Assembly (NCBI GenBank): GCA_046758065.1 | Contig: JBHHZM010000035.1 | Coordinates: forward strand, 1 to 25,667 | Direction: 5' to 3' | DNA length: 25,667 bases | Origin: JBHHZM01 sp046758065 | Lineage (GTDB): Bacteria > Pseudomonadota > Alphaproteobacteria > JAAXGF01 | Shown here: piece after piece, positions 7,711 through 15,677 of the stretch | Layout of the letters: the number at the start of each line of letters is the position of its first letter | How positions within the stretch are numbered: position 1 is the stretch's first letter | Notes under the pieces: generated by a model | Told to the model about the DNA's origin: nothing | Seen by the model: the letters and a program-made list of their open reading frames with translations, nothing else | Databases searched by the model: none | Made by a program: the position numbers and the translations under genes

Positions 7711-7782
7711 GTCACCCCCGCGAAAGCGGGGGTCCGGCGGCACGTGGATTCCGGCTCGGCGCTTCGCTCCGGCCGGAATGAC
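7711..7782. repeat. REP-like interspersed palindromic element
   Basis: The element starts GTCACCCCCGCGAAAGCGG and ends GGCCGGAATGAC. It contains a perfect 7-bp hairpin CCCCCGC-GAAA-GCGGGGG (7715-7732) and a second stem ATTCCGGC (7748-7755) with GCCGGAAT (7772-7779). The GTCA...TGAC ends and the hairpin core are typical of short palindromic repeats scattered between genes in many alphaproteobacterial genomes. It lies between BKACE copy 2 and cdhA and may stabilise or attenuate the mRNA. The family assignment is from memory of the sequence type. Confidence 0.65.
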
Positions 7783-7879
7783 CGGTTGAGTCAGCGGGTG
7801 AATCTTTTGTTTGTATCTGTGCACTAGTCATGTGCGGAGCATGGCTCGTTGTTGGCGGCGGCCCGGCGGGGCGTCGCCC

Positions 7880-8854
7880 GTGAGCAGGCCCGAAGCCGCG
7901 GCGGTGCGCCGCGTCGCCATTGTCGGCACCGGCGTCATCGGTGGCGGCTGGGCGGCGCATTTTCTCGCCCGCGGCCTCGACGTTGCGGCCTGGGATCCGC
8001 ACCCGGAGGCGGAGCCGCGCGTGCGTGCCATGATCGACAACGCCTGGCCGGCGCTCGAACGTCTCGGGCTGGCGCCGGGCGCCGATCGCGGCCGGCTGCG
8101 CTTCGTCACCGACCTCGCCGCGGCGGTCGGCGACGCCGAATTCGTGCAGGAAAGCGCGCCCGAGGTCGAAACGCTCAAGGCCGATCTGCTCGCCCGCATC
8201 GACGCCGCGGCGCTCCCCGGGACGGTGATCGCTTCGAGCTCTTCGGGATTGTTGCCGAGCCGCATTCAGGCGGGCTGCGCGCGGCCCGGGCGGGTGGTCA
8301 TCGGCCACCCCTTCAACCCGGTCTACATCCTGCCGCTGGTCGAGGTCCTCGGCGGCGCGGCGACCGACACCGACGCCGTCGCCTGGGCGCTCGATTTCTA
8401 CCGCGCGGTCGGAAAGGAACCCCTGCACGTCCGCGCCGAGTTGCCCGGCTACGTTTCCGACCGGCTGCAGGAGGCGCTGTGGCGCGAGGCGCTTCACATG
8501 ATCGCCGACGGTGCGGCGACGACCGCGGAGATCGACGCCGCGATCACCGGCGGTCCCGGCCTGCGCTGGGCCTTCATGGGGGTCTGCCTGACTTTCCACC
8601 TGGCCGGCGGCGAACGCGGCATGGCGCATATGCTCGAACAGTTCGGCCCGGCGCTGAAATGGCCGTGGACCCGGCTGGCGGCGCCCGAGCTTACCGACGA
8701 CCTCGCCGGGCGCCTGGTCGAAGGCACGGCGGCACAGGCGGCGGGCTGGTCGGTCAGGGCGCTCGAGCGCGAACGCGACGACTGCCTGATCCGCATTATC
8801 CAGGCGCTGGCGGACTACCGCGCCCAACGGGCCGCGGCTTCCCCGGAAACCTGA
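7880..8854 (+). CDS. cdhA: L-carnitine dehydrogenase (3-hydroxyacyl-CoA dehydrogenase family)
   Basis: Read from the GTG at 7880 the product has 324 residues, close to characterised L-carnitine dehydrogenases (about 320). The N-terminal Rossmann motif is GTGVIG (16-21), with Asp39 at the end of strand 2 indicating NAD+. SSSGLLPS and GHPFNPVYILPLVEV supply the catalytic His143-Glu155 pair of the family. It oxidises L-carnitine to 3-dehydrocarnitine, the BKACE substrate, which explains the two upstream genes. An alternative ATG at 7841 would add 13 unlikely residues. The thioesterase gene starts 5 bases after the stop; in some bacteria the two are fused, here they are separate. The alternative is a related hydroxyacyl-CoA dehydrogenase, which the context makes less likely. 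Confidence 0.88.
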   Translation: MSRPEAAAVRRVAIVGTGVIGGGWAAHFLARGLDVAAWDPHPEAEPRVRAMIDNAWPALERLGLAPGADRGRLRFVTDLAAAVGDAEFVQESAPEVETLKADLLARIDAAALPGTVIASSSSGLLPSRIQAGCARPGRVVIGHPFNPVYILPLVEVLGGAATDTDAVAWALDFYRAVGKEPLHVRAELPGYVSDRLQEALWREALHMIADGAATTAEIDAAITGGPGLRWAFMGVCLTFHLAGGERGMAHMLEQFGPALKWPWTRLAAPELTDDLAGRLVEGTAAQAAGWSVRALERERDDCLIRIIQALADYRAQRAAASPET

Positions 8855-8858
8855 GCCC

Positions 8859-9356
8859 ATGGCCCTGCTTGGGACCGAGACGATCGTTGCGCCGCTCGTC
8901 CTGCACGAGGCGACGGTGCGCCCCGAATGGGTCGATTACAACGGCCATCTCAGCGAAGCCTACTACGTGTTCGTTTTCGGCCACGCCAGCGATGCGCTCT
9001 ACGACTTCATCGGCATGGATGCGGCCCATCGCGAGCGCACCCGGACCTCGGTCTATACCCTCGAAGCGCATATCGGCTATCTTCGCGAAGTCGCCGAAGG
9101 CAGCCGGCTTCGGGTAACGACGCAGGTTATCGGCGTCGATACCAAGCGGATGCATATCTTCCATGCCATGGATGACGGGGAGGGTGGAGCCTTGCTGGCG
9201 ACCGAGGAGCTGATGTTGTTGCACGTCGATATGCGCGGCCCGCGCGCCGCCCCGTTCCCGCCCGAAATCGCGGCGCGCCTCGAGGCGATCCTCGCGGCCC
9301 ATGCCGGCCTCGCGCCGCCACGGCAGGCCAGCCGCCGCATCGCCCTGCCGCGCTGA
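8859..9356 (+). CDS. cdhB: Hot-dog thioesterase, betainyl-CoA thioesterase (CdhB)-like
   Basis: This 165-residue protein has the 4-hydroxybenzoyl-CoA thioesterase-type hot-dog signature WVDYNGHLSEAYY, with Asp26 and His30 as likely catalytic residues, followed by the ETR-like SVYTLEAHIGYLREV strand. It is nearly contiguous with cdhA, an arrangement seen for the carnitine pathway, where CdhB hydrolyses betainyl-CoA to glycine betaine and CoA. It would complete conversion of carnitine to betaine together with the dehydrogenase and BKACE genes. The family is certain; the specific substrate is inferred from context. The SDR gene follows after 17 bases. Confidence 0.85.
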   Translation: MALLGTETIVAPLVLHEATVRPEWVDYNGHLSEAYYVFVFGHASDALYDFIGMDAAHRERTRTSVYTLEAHIGYLREVAEGSRLRVTTQVIGVDTKRMHIFHAMDDGEGGALLATEELMLLHVDMRGPRAAPFPPEIAARLEAILAAHAGLAPPRQASRRIALPR

Positions 9357-9373
9357 GGGACGGGCGGGGAAGC

Positions 9374-10162
9374 ATGAGCGCGGTTTACCCCGGTCTGGCC
9401 GGCAAGCGGGTGATCGTCACCGCGGCCGGCGCCGGAATCGGCCGGGCGATCGCCGGCGCCTTCCTCGACGCCGGCGCGCGCGTTCATGTGTGCGATGTCG
9501 ATGCCGAAAGGCTCGCGGCGTTCCGCACCTCCGTTCCCGAACTCGGCGCCACCGTGGCCGACGTCGCCGACGCCGTCCAGGTCGATCGCCTGTTCGAAGA
9601 GGCGCTCGGCCACCTCGGCGGGCTTGACGTGCTGGTCAACAACGCCGGTATCGCTGGGCCGACGGGACCGATCGAGATGCTGTCGCCACAGGATTGGCGC
9701 CGCACCTTCGAGGTCAATCTCGACGGCCAGTTTTTCTGTCTGCGTCGCGCCGTACCGCTGCTCAAAGAGGCCGGCGGCGGCGCCATCGTCAACCTCGCCT
9801 CGACCGCCGGTTTCATGCCCTATCCCCTGCGGACGCCGTACGCCGCCTCGAAATGGGCGGTGGTGGGGTTGAGCAAGTCGCTGGCGAGCGAGCTGGGCGC
9901 GTTCGGCATTCGGGCCAACGCGGTCTGCCCGGGCTCGGTCGCGGGGGCGCGCATGGACCGGGTAATCGTCGCCGAGGCGGAAAGCCGGGGGACAAGCGTC
10001 GAGGCGGTTCGGGAGAGCTATCTCCGGCAGTGCTCGCTGCGCTGCTTCATCGATCCGGAGGATATCGCGGCGACGGTGCTGTTCGTCTGTTCCGATGCGG
10101 GTGCGAAGATCACCGGGCAGGTTCTCTCGGTGGACGGCCATACCGAGAGCCTGATCAACTGA
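9374..10162 (+). CDS. Short-chain dehydrogenase/reductase (SDR)
   Basis: This is a 262-residue classical SDR. The cofactor loop TAAGAGIG spans residues 16-23, with Asp41 after strand 2 favouring NAD(H). NNAG is at 89-92, and the catalytic Ser143, Tyr156 and Lys160 (YAASK) are all present, as is the C-terminal SVDGH block. The enzyme oxidises or reduces a hydroxyl/keto group on a small molecule. Location straight after the thioesterase gene suggests a role linked to carnitine breakdown, for instance on a hydroxylated intermediate or on 3-hydroxybutyrate/acetoacetate released by the BKACE step; this is inference. GGGGAAGC precedes the ATG. Confidence 0.88.
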   Translation: MSAVYPGLAGKRVIVTAAGAGIGRAIAGAFLDAGARVHVCDVDAERLAAFRTSVPELGATVADVADAVQVDRLFEEALGHLGGLDVLVNNAGIAGPTGPIEMLSPQDWRRTFEVNLDGQFFCLRRAVPLLKEAGGGAIVNLASTAGFMPYPLRTPYAASKWAVVGLSKSLASELGAFGIRANAVCPGSVAGARMDRVIVAEAESRGTSVEAVRESYLRQCSLRCFIDPEDIAATVLFVCSDAGAKITGQVLSVDGHTESLIN

Positions 10163-10249
10163 GTACGCGAGCGATCCGGCGGGGGCTTGCCGGGCGGTTC
10201 CGGCATCGCTATAGCTCGGTCCCGGGAGAGGTACAGGGGAGGTTCTCAA

Positions 10250-11176
10250 TTGTCACGTGCGGTTTTCGTCGACTGTCCGTCTTTTCTCGCCGCGCTCTAT
10301 TCCACCGAGCTCGAGGCGATCGTTCCCGACCTCGCGGTCAACGTCGGCGATCCCAGCGAGGACGAGGTGGTGGCGCTGCTCGAAGGCCGCGTCGCCGCGC
10401 TCAACGACCACTGCTACATGCCGGCGCGTCTGCTCGAGGCCTGTCCCGGACTCAAGATCATCGTCTTCATGGGCACCGGCGCGTCGAGTTACGTCGACGT
10501 GGCGGCCGCCGAACGCCTCGGCATCCGCGTGCGCACCTTCCGCGGTTATGGCGATCGCTCGATCGCCGAGCACGCCTTGGCCCTGATGTTCGCCGCCGGC
10601 CGGCAGATCGCCGCCATGGACCGGGGCGTCCGCGCCGGCGATTGGCGGGTGCTCGACGGCATCGAGTTCGCCGGCAAGACGCTCGGCGTCGTCGGCACTG
10701 GCGGAGTCGGCCGGGAAATGGCGCGCCTCGGCCATGCCCTCGGGATGGAGGTGATCGCCTGGAACCGCAGCGGCGTGTCCGACGACCTGCCTTGTGCGCC
10801 TTGCGCGCTCGACGATCTGCTCGCCCGCGCCGACGTGGTCTCGCTCCATCTGGCGCTCGGCGAGCAGACGCGCGGCATCATCGACGCCCGATGTATCGGG
10901 CTGATGAAGCCGTCGGCCATCCTGGTGAACACCGCCCGCGGCGCGCTGGTCGACGAGGCGGCGCTGGTCGAGGCCCTGCGGGCCGGCCGCATCCGCCACG
11001 CCGCGCTCGACGTTTTCGACGACGAACCGCTCGCCGCCGACCATCCGATGGCCGGTCTCGACAATGTGACGTTGTCGGCGCACGCTGCGTTTATGACCGC
11101 CGAAGCCTCGAAGCGCATGTGGCGGATGGCGCTCGAGATTCTGCGCGACGAGTTGGCGGCACTGGCCGAGCGCTAA
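10250..11176 (+). CDS. D-isomer specific 2-hydroxyacid dehydrogenase
   Basis: This 308-residue cytosolic oxidoreductase starts with TTG at 10250, chosen because a strong AGGGGAGG (10235-10242) lies 7 bases upstream and the fold begins at once (SRAVFVD). The cofactor motif is GTGGVG (149-154); strand 2 ends WNRSG, where Arg173 instead of the usual aspartate suggests NADP(H). The catalytic Arg230 (NTARG), Glu259 (DDEP) and His278 (LSAHAAF) are intact. It interconverts a 2-keto acid and a D-2-hydroxy acid. It closes the carnitine-like cluster after an 87-base gap, or may be a separate unit; its substrate is unknown. Confidence 0.88.
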   Translation: MSRAVFVDCPSFLAALYSTELEAIVPDLAVNVGDPSEDEVVALLEGRVAALNDHCYMPARLLEACPGLKIIVFMGTGASSYVDVAAAERLGIRVRTFRGYGDRSIAEHALALMFAAGRQIAAMDRGVRAGDWRVLDGIEFAGKTLGVVGTGGVGREMARLGHALGMEVIAWNRSGVSDDLPCAPCALDDLLARADVVSLHLALGEQTRGIIDARCIGLMKPSAILVNTARGALVDEAALVEALRAGRIRHAALDVFDDEPLAADHPMAGLDNVTLSAHAAFMTAEASKRMWRMALEILRDELAALAER

Positions 11177-11604
11177 ATCGAACGGCCCGACCATATCTCG
11201 TGTAATACATTACATGTGTGATTTAATCACTTGTAGATAAAACGGTTTACGAAAACATCGTTCGCGCGTGTCGTAGGCGGATTCATGGCCAAAGCTGGTG
11301 GCGGTCCTATGCCTCGGGGCGGGGAACGGAACCGCGTCGGCAAATGTCTGCGTTTCCGTTACGCATGAGACTATCGGGCAGCGCTCGGAATTGTTACTGT
11401 GATTGCCCGCTTTCCGGTTGGAGGCGGACAACACGACACCCAGGAGGGGATTGCCTAGGATACCAAATACATCATACTGTATCGCAAGCCTGTCGCAGGG
11501 CATGCCGGCGACGTGGAGGGCGTTTTTCGCCGGAAGGACCCCAAAGCAGGGCAATAGCCTCTCGTGCGGTCACCGCACGCTTACAAACGAATAGGGAGCT
11601 CACG
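11177..11604. other. Regulatory intergenic region upstream of tctC
   Basis: These 428 bases hold no recognisable gene. Just after the dehydrogenase stop codon are two adjacent inverted repeats: TGTAAT-AC-ATTACA (11201-11214) and GTGATT-T-AATCAC (11218-11230). Further on is a weak promoter candidate, TTGCCT (11451-11456), 16 bases, CATACT (11473-11478), in a locally AT-rich patch. The long gap and palindromes suggest that expression of the transporter cluster is controlled here. Confidence 0.5.
11201..11230. promoter_or_regulatory. Two adjacent perfect inverted repeats, candidate operators
   Basis: TGTAAT-AC-ATTACA (11201-11214) and GTGATT-T-AATCAC (11218-11230) are both perfect dyads, three bases apart, in an AT-rich patch. 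Paired dyads of this size are typical binding sites for dimeric GntR- or TetR-type regulators. A GntR regulator is encoded at 14953, but its own upstream palindrome has a different sequence. Confidence 0.5.
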
Positions 11605-12597
11605 ATGAAAATCCTACGGAGATCAGTGGTATTCGGGCTTGGCGTCGGGCTGATGCTGGGCCTGGGCGTAACGTCCCTGCCGCGCGATGCCGCCGCGCAG
11701 TGGGAACCGAAAAAGCCGGTCGAGTTCATCATCATGGCGGGCAAGGGCGGCGGCGCCGACAAGATGGCGCGGCTGATGCAGAGCGTCATCCAGAAGCACG
11801 GGCTTTCGTCCAAGCCGTTCACGCCGATCAACAAGCCGGGCGGTTCGGGGGCCGAGTCGCTGGTCTACCTCAAGCAGCACACCGGCGATAACCATGTCAT
11901 CATGGTCACCCTGAACAGCTTCTACACCACCCCGCTGCGCCAGCCCGGCCTCGGCATCGACATCTCGACCTTCACGCCGATCGGCCGCATGGCGGAGGAT
12001 ACGTTCCTGTTGTGGGTGAATTCCGATTCGGGCATCACGAGCGTCGAGGAGTTCGTCAAGGCGGCCAAGGCCAAGGGCAACGCCTGGATAATGGCCGGCA
12101 CCGGCAAGGGCCAGGAAGACCAGCTGCTGACCGACTTCCTCAATAAGGCCTACGGCCTCAGCATGAAGTACGTGCCTTACAAGGGCGGTGGCCGGGTGGC
12201 CAAGGAACTCGCCGGCAAGAACGCCAATTCGACGGTCAACAACCCGTCCGAGCAGCTCGGCTTCTACGAAGCCGGCAAGACCCGTCCGCTGGCCGCGTTT
12301 ACGCCGACGCGCCTGCCCCTGTTCCCCGACGCCCCGACGTTCAAGGAACTGGGCAAGAACTTCGTCTATTTCATGCAGCGCAGCGTTGTCGGCGCGCCCG
12401 GCATGAGCAAGGAGGCCGAAGCTTACTACCGCGGTGTCTTCGCCCGGGTCTACGCCACCGACGAGTGGCAGGCCTACATGAAGAAGAAGAGCCTGCAGGG
12501 CGGTTTCCTGACCGGCGGGGCCCTCAAGAATTACTGGGCCCGCGAGAAAGAGAATCACCGCAAGATGCTCATCAAAATGGGCGAGATCAAGGGCTAG
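11605..12597 (+). CDS. tctC: Tripartite tricarboxylate transporter substrate-binding protein TctC (Bug family)
   Basis: This is a 330-residue periplasmic solute receptor. A signal peptide is clear: basic MKILRRS, a hydrophobic core at about residues 8-24, and a cleavage site near residue 31 (DAAA-QW). The mature part has the family pattern with the KPVEFIIMAGKGGGADKMAR block, NKPGGSGAES and VPYKGGGR. Bug proteins bind carboxylates and other small organic compounds and deliver them to the TctA/TctB membrane pair encoded directly downstream. GGGAG precedes the ATG at 11605. The ligand is unknown; the downstream enzymes make an organic acid convertible to a CoA ester the best guess. Confidence 0.9.
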   Translation: MKILRRSVVFGLGVGLMLGLGVTSLPRDAAAQWEPKKPVEFIIMAGKGGGADKMARLMQSVIQKHGLSSKPFTPINKPGGSGAESLVYLKQHTGDNHVIMVTLNSFYTTPLRQPGLGIDISTFTPIGRMAEDTFLLWVNSDSGITSVEEFVKAAKAKGNAWIMAGTGKGQEDQLLTDFLNKAYGLSMKYVPYKGGGRVAKELAGKNANSTVNNPSEQLGFYEAGKTRPLAAFTPTRLPLFPDAPTFKELGKNFVYFMQRSVVGAPGMSKEAEAYYRGVFARVYATDEWQAYMKKKSLQGGFLTGGALKNYWAREKENHRKMLIKMGEIKG

Positions 12598-12641
12598 GCG
12601 GTCCGGCGCAAGACGACGACGGGCGAGGGTAGGCGCCGGTC

Positions 12642-13139
12642 ATGCGGAGGGCCGAATTGGTCATGGCGCTCGTCATGGCGGTGTTCTCCGTTTATCTGAT
12701 GTGGAAGAGCGCGGAGCTCCCCATCGGCTGGATTCCCGACGAGGGTCCGGGCGGCGGGGCGTTCCCGTTCTGGCTGTCGGCCGGCATGCTGGTTTGTTCG
12801 ATATGGACCGTCGTCCGCTGGCTCGGGCGGTCGAGCGAGGTGGCGCGGTCGACGGCGCCGTTCATGGACAGGGCGACGCTGAGGCTGTTTCTGCTGGTTG
12901 CGGGATCGCTGACGGCGATGATCGGCGCTGTGCACGTCATCGGCATCTACGGCGCGGTGCCGCTGTTTCTCGTCTTCTACATGCGTTTTCTCGGCCGCCA
13001 CCGCTGGCTCGCCACCGGGGCGGTGGCGGTCGTTACGCCTGTCGTCACCTTCTTTTTCTTCGAGATCACCCTGAACATCACCTTGCCGAAGGGCCTGACC
13101 GAGCCGCTGTTTTACCCATTGTACGACATCTTTCTCTGA
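12642..13139 (+). CDS. tctB: Tripartite tricarboxylate transporter small membrane subunit TctB
   Basis: This 165-residue protein has the TctB pattern: about four membrane helices (near residues 5-21, 43-62, 80-115 as two, and 125-145) and the characteristic loop with PGGGAFPFW. With TctA it forms the inner-membrane part of the transporter fed by TctC. The gene lies 44 bases after tctC and 100 bases before tctA, the usual C-B-A order. A second in-frame ATG at 12663 is an alternative start. Confidence 0.87.
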   Translation: MRRAELVMALVMAVFSVYLMWKSAELPIGWIPDEGPGGGAFPFWLSAGMLVCSIWTVVRWLGRSSEVARSTAPFMDRATLRLFLLVAGSLTAMIGAVHVIGIYGAVPLFLVFYMRFLGRHRWLATGAVAVVTPVVTFFFFEITLNITLPKGLTEPLFYPLYDIFL

Positions 13140-13239
13140 GTTCGTTCGCCGGCGCGGCGTCGCGGGCGTCCCGGCCGCAGGGGGCGGGCCGCACAACGCG
13201 AACGTCGGGGAACGCGTCGATCCCGGGGTATGAGCAGAC

Positions 13240-14745
13240 ATGGAAATCCTGCAACATCTCGTCGACGGCTTCTTTATTGCGTTCCAGCCGCTGAACCTCG
13301 GGCTGGTGGCGTTCGGCTGCACCGTCGGCCTGTTCATCGGCGCGATGCCGGGACTGGGTTCGGTCAACGGCGTGGCGATTCTCCTGCCCATGACCTTCCT
13401 GGTGCCGCCGACCTCGGCGATCATCTTTCTCGCCGCGCTCTATTACGGCGCCATGTACGGCGGCGCGATCAGTTCGATCATGCTGGGCATTCCGGGGGCG
13501 TCGACGGCGGTGGCGACCACCTTCGACGGGCGCCCGCTCGCGCTCAAGGGCCTTGCCGACAAGGCGCTGGTCGCGGCCGCGACGGCCTCTTTCGTCGGCG
13601 GCACCATCTCTGTGGTGCTCTTCACCCTGTTCGCGCCGCCGCTCGCCGAGGTGGCTCTGACCTTCGGTTCGCCCGAGATCTTCGCGCTCATGATTCTCGC
13701 CTTCGCCACCTTCATCGGCCTCGGCGGGGACGATATTCCCAAGACCTTCTTCTCGATCTTCATCGGACTGGTGATGAGCGCCGTCGGGCTCGACATCATC
13801 AGCGGCCAGCCCCGCCTGATCTTCTTCGACCTGCCGGGCTTCTTCCACGGCATCAATTTCCTGGTGCTGGCGATCGGCATCTACGGCATCGGCGAGATGC
13901 TCTGGACCGTCGAAGCGAGCCGGGACGAAATGGCGATCACGCAGGCGACGATCAGCCTGCGCGGGGTCGTCAACGCCGTCGTCGAACTGAAGGAAAACAT
14001 CAAGACGATGCTGTTCGGCTCTTTTCTCGGCTTCTTCGTCGGCATTCTGCCGGCGGCGGGCGCGACGCCGGGGTCGCTCATGGCCTACGGCATGGCGAAA
14101 ACCATGTCGAAAGATCCGGAAACCTACGGCAAGGGCAATGTCGATGGCGTCGTCGCCCCCGAATCGGCCAACAACGCGGCCAGCACCGGCGCCATGCTGC
14201 CGATGCTGACGCTCGGCATTCCCGGCTCGCCGACCACGGCGATTCTTCTTGGCGGTATGGTGATCTGGGGGCTTGAGCCCGGGCCGATGCTTTTCGTCGA
14301 CCACCAGTCGTTCGTCTGGGGGCTGATCGCCAGTCTCTATGCGGCGAACTTATTCGCCTTACTGATCAACCTCGCCTTCATCCCGGCGTTCATCTGGGTT
14401 CTCAGGATGCCGTTCACCATTCTGGCGCCGATCATCTTCGTGCTCTGCCTCATCGGCGGCTATGCGCCGACGCAGGATATGCACGACGTCTGGTTGATGC
14501 TGATCTTCGGCGTCGTCGGGTATCTGATGCGCAAGCTCGAATACCCCATGGCGCCGGCGGTGCTTGCCATCGTACTGGGTCCGCTTGCCGAGCCGGCCAT
14601 GCGGCAGTCTCTGCTGATCTCGAACGGCTCGTTTCTGATCTTTTTCGAACGGCCGATTTCGGCGGCAATCATCGTCATCGCCATCGGGCTGTTCGCGCTG
14701 CCGCTGTTGAAGGCGATGAAGAACTACGTGAAGCGCGCGGCATGA
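13240..14745 (+). CDS. tctA: Tripartite tricarboxylate transporter large permease subunit TctA
   Basis: This 501-residue protein is a very hydrophobic permease with about 12 helices, the usual size for TctA. Conserved blocks are GAMPGLGSVNG (34-44), YYGAMYGGAISSI, LGIPGASTAVATT, GILPAAGATPGS in the second half, and PESANNAASTGAMLPMLTLG. It forms the secondary-transport channel, using an ion gradient and the TctC receptor. Translation probably depends on coupling because the ribosome binding site (GGGG about 12 bases upstream) is poor. A long overlapping frame (13230-14276) is its shadow. A regulatory gene for the cluster follows. Confidence 0.92.
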   Translation: MEILQHLVDGFFIAFQPLNLGLVAFGCTVGLFIGAMPGLGSVNGVAILLPMTFLVPPTSAIIFLAALYYGAMYGGAISSIMLGIPGASTAVATTFDGRPLALKGLADKALVAAATASFVGGTISVVLFTLFAPPLAEVALTFGSPEIFALMILAFATFIGLGGDDIPKTFFSIFIGLVMSAVGLDIISGQPRLIFFDLPGFFHGINFLVLAIGIYGIGEMLWTVEASRDEMAITQATISLRGVVNAVVELKENIKTMLFGSFLGFFVGILPAAGATPGSLMAYGMAKTMSKDPETYGKGNVDGVVAPESANNAASTGAMLPMLTLGIPGSPTTAILLGGMVIWGLEPGPMLFVDHQSFVWGLIASLYAANLFALLINLAFIPAFIWVLRMPFTILAPIIFVLCLIGGYAPTQDMHDVWLMLIFGVVGYLMRKLEYPMAPAVLAIVLGPLAEPAMRQSLLISNGSFLIFFERPISAAIIVIAIGLFALPLLKAMKNYVKRAA

Positions 14746-14835
14746 CGGACCTGCGCGAGCCCCGGCGGAGCGCGCCCCGAACGCGAACGGCAGGCCGACC
14801 GGCGGCGTTGCGGGCCTTGCCGGCGAAAGTGTATT

Positions 14836-14852
14836 TGGTATATTGTATACCA
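14836..14852. promoter_or_regulatory. Perfect palindrome TGGTATA-TTG-TATACCA, candidate GntR operator
   Basis: A 7-base perfect inverted repeat with a 3-base centre sits 100 bases before the GntR-family gene in AT-rich DNA. GntR regulators of the FadR/FCD branch commonly bind sites with a TNGTNNNACNA-like or GTATAC core, so autoregulation is a reasonable inference. It may also govern the downstream enzyme genes. Confidence 0.6.
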
Positions 14853-14905
14853 GATGTCGCTATTGTCGCCCGTCAAACCGCGACGCCGAACACGATCACC
14901 CCATC

Positions 14906-14956
14906 ATGGATAAGACCCCCATCACGGATAAGACCAAGGACGGGAATTTGACATGA
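14906..14956 (+). CDS. Possible 16-codon leader peptide overlapping the GntR gene
   Basis: ATG at 14906 reads MDKTPITDKTKDGNLT and ends in TGA at 14954-14956, overlapping the GntR start by the four bases ATGA. The reading frame contains two copies of a near-identical 17-base unit, CCATCATGGATAAGACC (14901-14917) and CCATCACGGATAAGACC (14919-14935), giving two DKT repeats. There is no good ribosome binding site in front, so this may be chance; translational coupling to the regulator is the idea worth noting. Confidence 0.25.
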   Translation: MDKTPITDKTKDGNLT

Positions 14957-15642
14957 CGACGGTACGAGCGGCGGTTCAGCCCATCGACGTGACTTTCAGC
15001 CTCAAGGACAAGACCTACGAGGCGCTCAAGCAGGCTATCGCCGTGATGAACATTTATGACCATCCCGGCGAACCGCGGCTCGACGAGCGCCAGCTCTCGG
15101 AAGATCTCGGCGTGTCGCGGACACCGATCCGCGAGGCCATCGCCCGGCTCGAGCAGGAGGGCTTCGTCCGCATCGTACCGCGCCGCGGCGTCTTCATCGT
15201 GCGCAAGACCAAACGCGAGATCCTCGAAATGATCACCGTCTGGGCGGCGCTCGAAAGCATGGCCGCGCGGTTGATCACGCAGCGCGCGGGTGACGACGAG
15301 ATCGCCAGCCTGCGCAAGATGTTCTCGACCTTCGACAGCGAGCAGGTCACGGCCAAGATCGATGAATATTCCGATACGAATATTCATTTTCACCAATCGC
15401 TTCTTCGTATGAGTGGATGTAATTTATTAAATCATATGCTGGAGAACCTGTTCATCCACATGCGGTCGATCCGGGCGCGCACGATCTCGGAGGACGATCG
15501 CGCCAGCCGTTCGATCATCGATCACATGAACATCATCGAGGCGCTCGAGCGACGCGACACGGAGCTCGCCGAGCGCCTCGCGCGCCAGCACACGCTCGAT
15601 CTCGGGGCGCACGTCGAAAAGAACGTGCACTACCTCGATTGA
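14953..15642 (+). CDS. GntR-family transcriptional regulator, FCD (FadR/VanR) type
   Basis: This 229-residue regulator has an N-terminal winged helix (about residues 17-84; DERQLSEDLGVSRTPIREA is the recognition region) and a C-terminal FCD ligand domain. FCD metal and ligand residues are visible as Asp141, His145, His191 and His213. Members sense an organic acid or acyl compound, often the substrate of the operon, and usually repress it. It lies between the transporter and enzyme genes, with a perfect palindrome about 100 bases upstream, which suggests it controls both. The ThDP enzyme gene starts 36 bases after its stop. Confidence 0.9.
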   Translation: MTTVRAAVQPIDVTFSLKDKTYEALKQAIAVMNIYDHPGEPRLDERQLSEDLGVSRTPIREAIARLEQEGFVRIVPRRGVFIVRKTKREILEMITVWAALESMAARLITQRAGDDEIASLRKMFSTFDSEQVTAKIDEYSDTNIHFHQSLLRMSGCNLLNHMLENLFIHMRSIRARTISEDDRASRSIIDHMNIIEALERRDTELAERLARQHTLDLGAHVEKNVHYLD

Positions 15643-15677
15643 CGCGAACCACTCCCAACCTGCGAGCGGAGGACGAT

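Noticed and set aside
13230..14276. A 348-codon frame overlapping tctA in another phase
   Set aside because: Arginine-rich translation without membrane helices; tctA in the other frame is a textbook permease.
14742..14951. A 69-codon frame between tctA and the GntR gene
   Set aside because: It spans the palindrome and the tandem repeat, has no ribosome binding site of note and reads as low-complexity Arg/Pro/Thr sequence.
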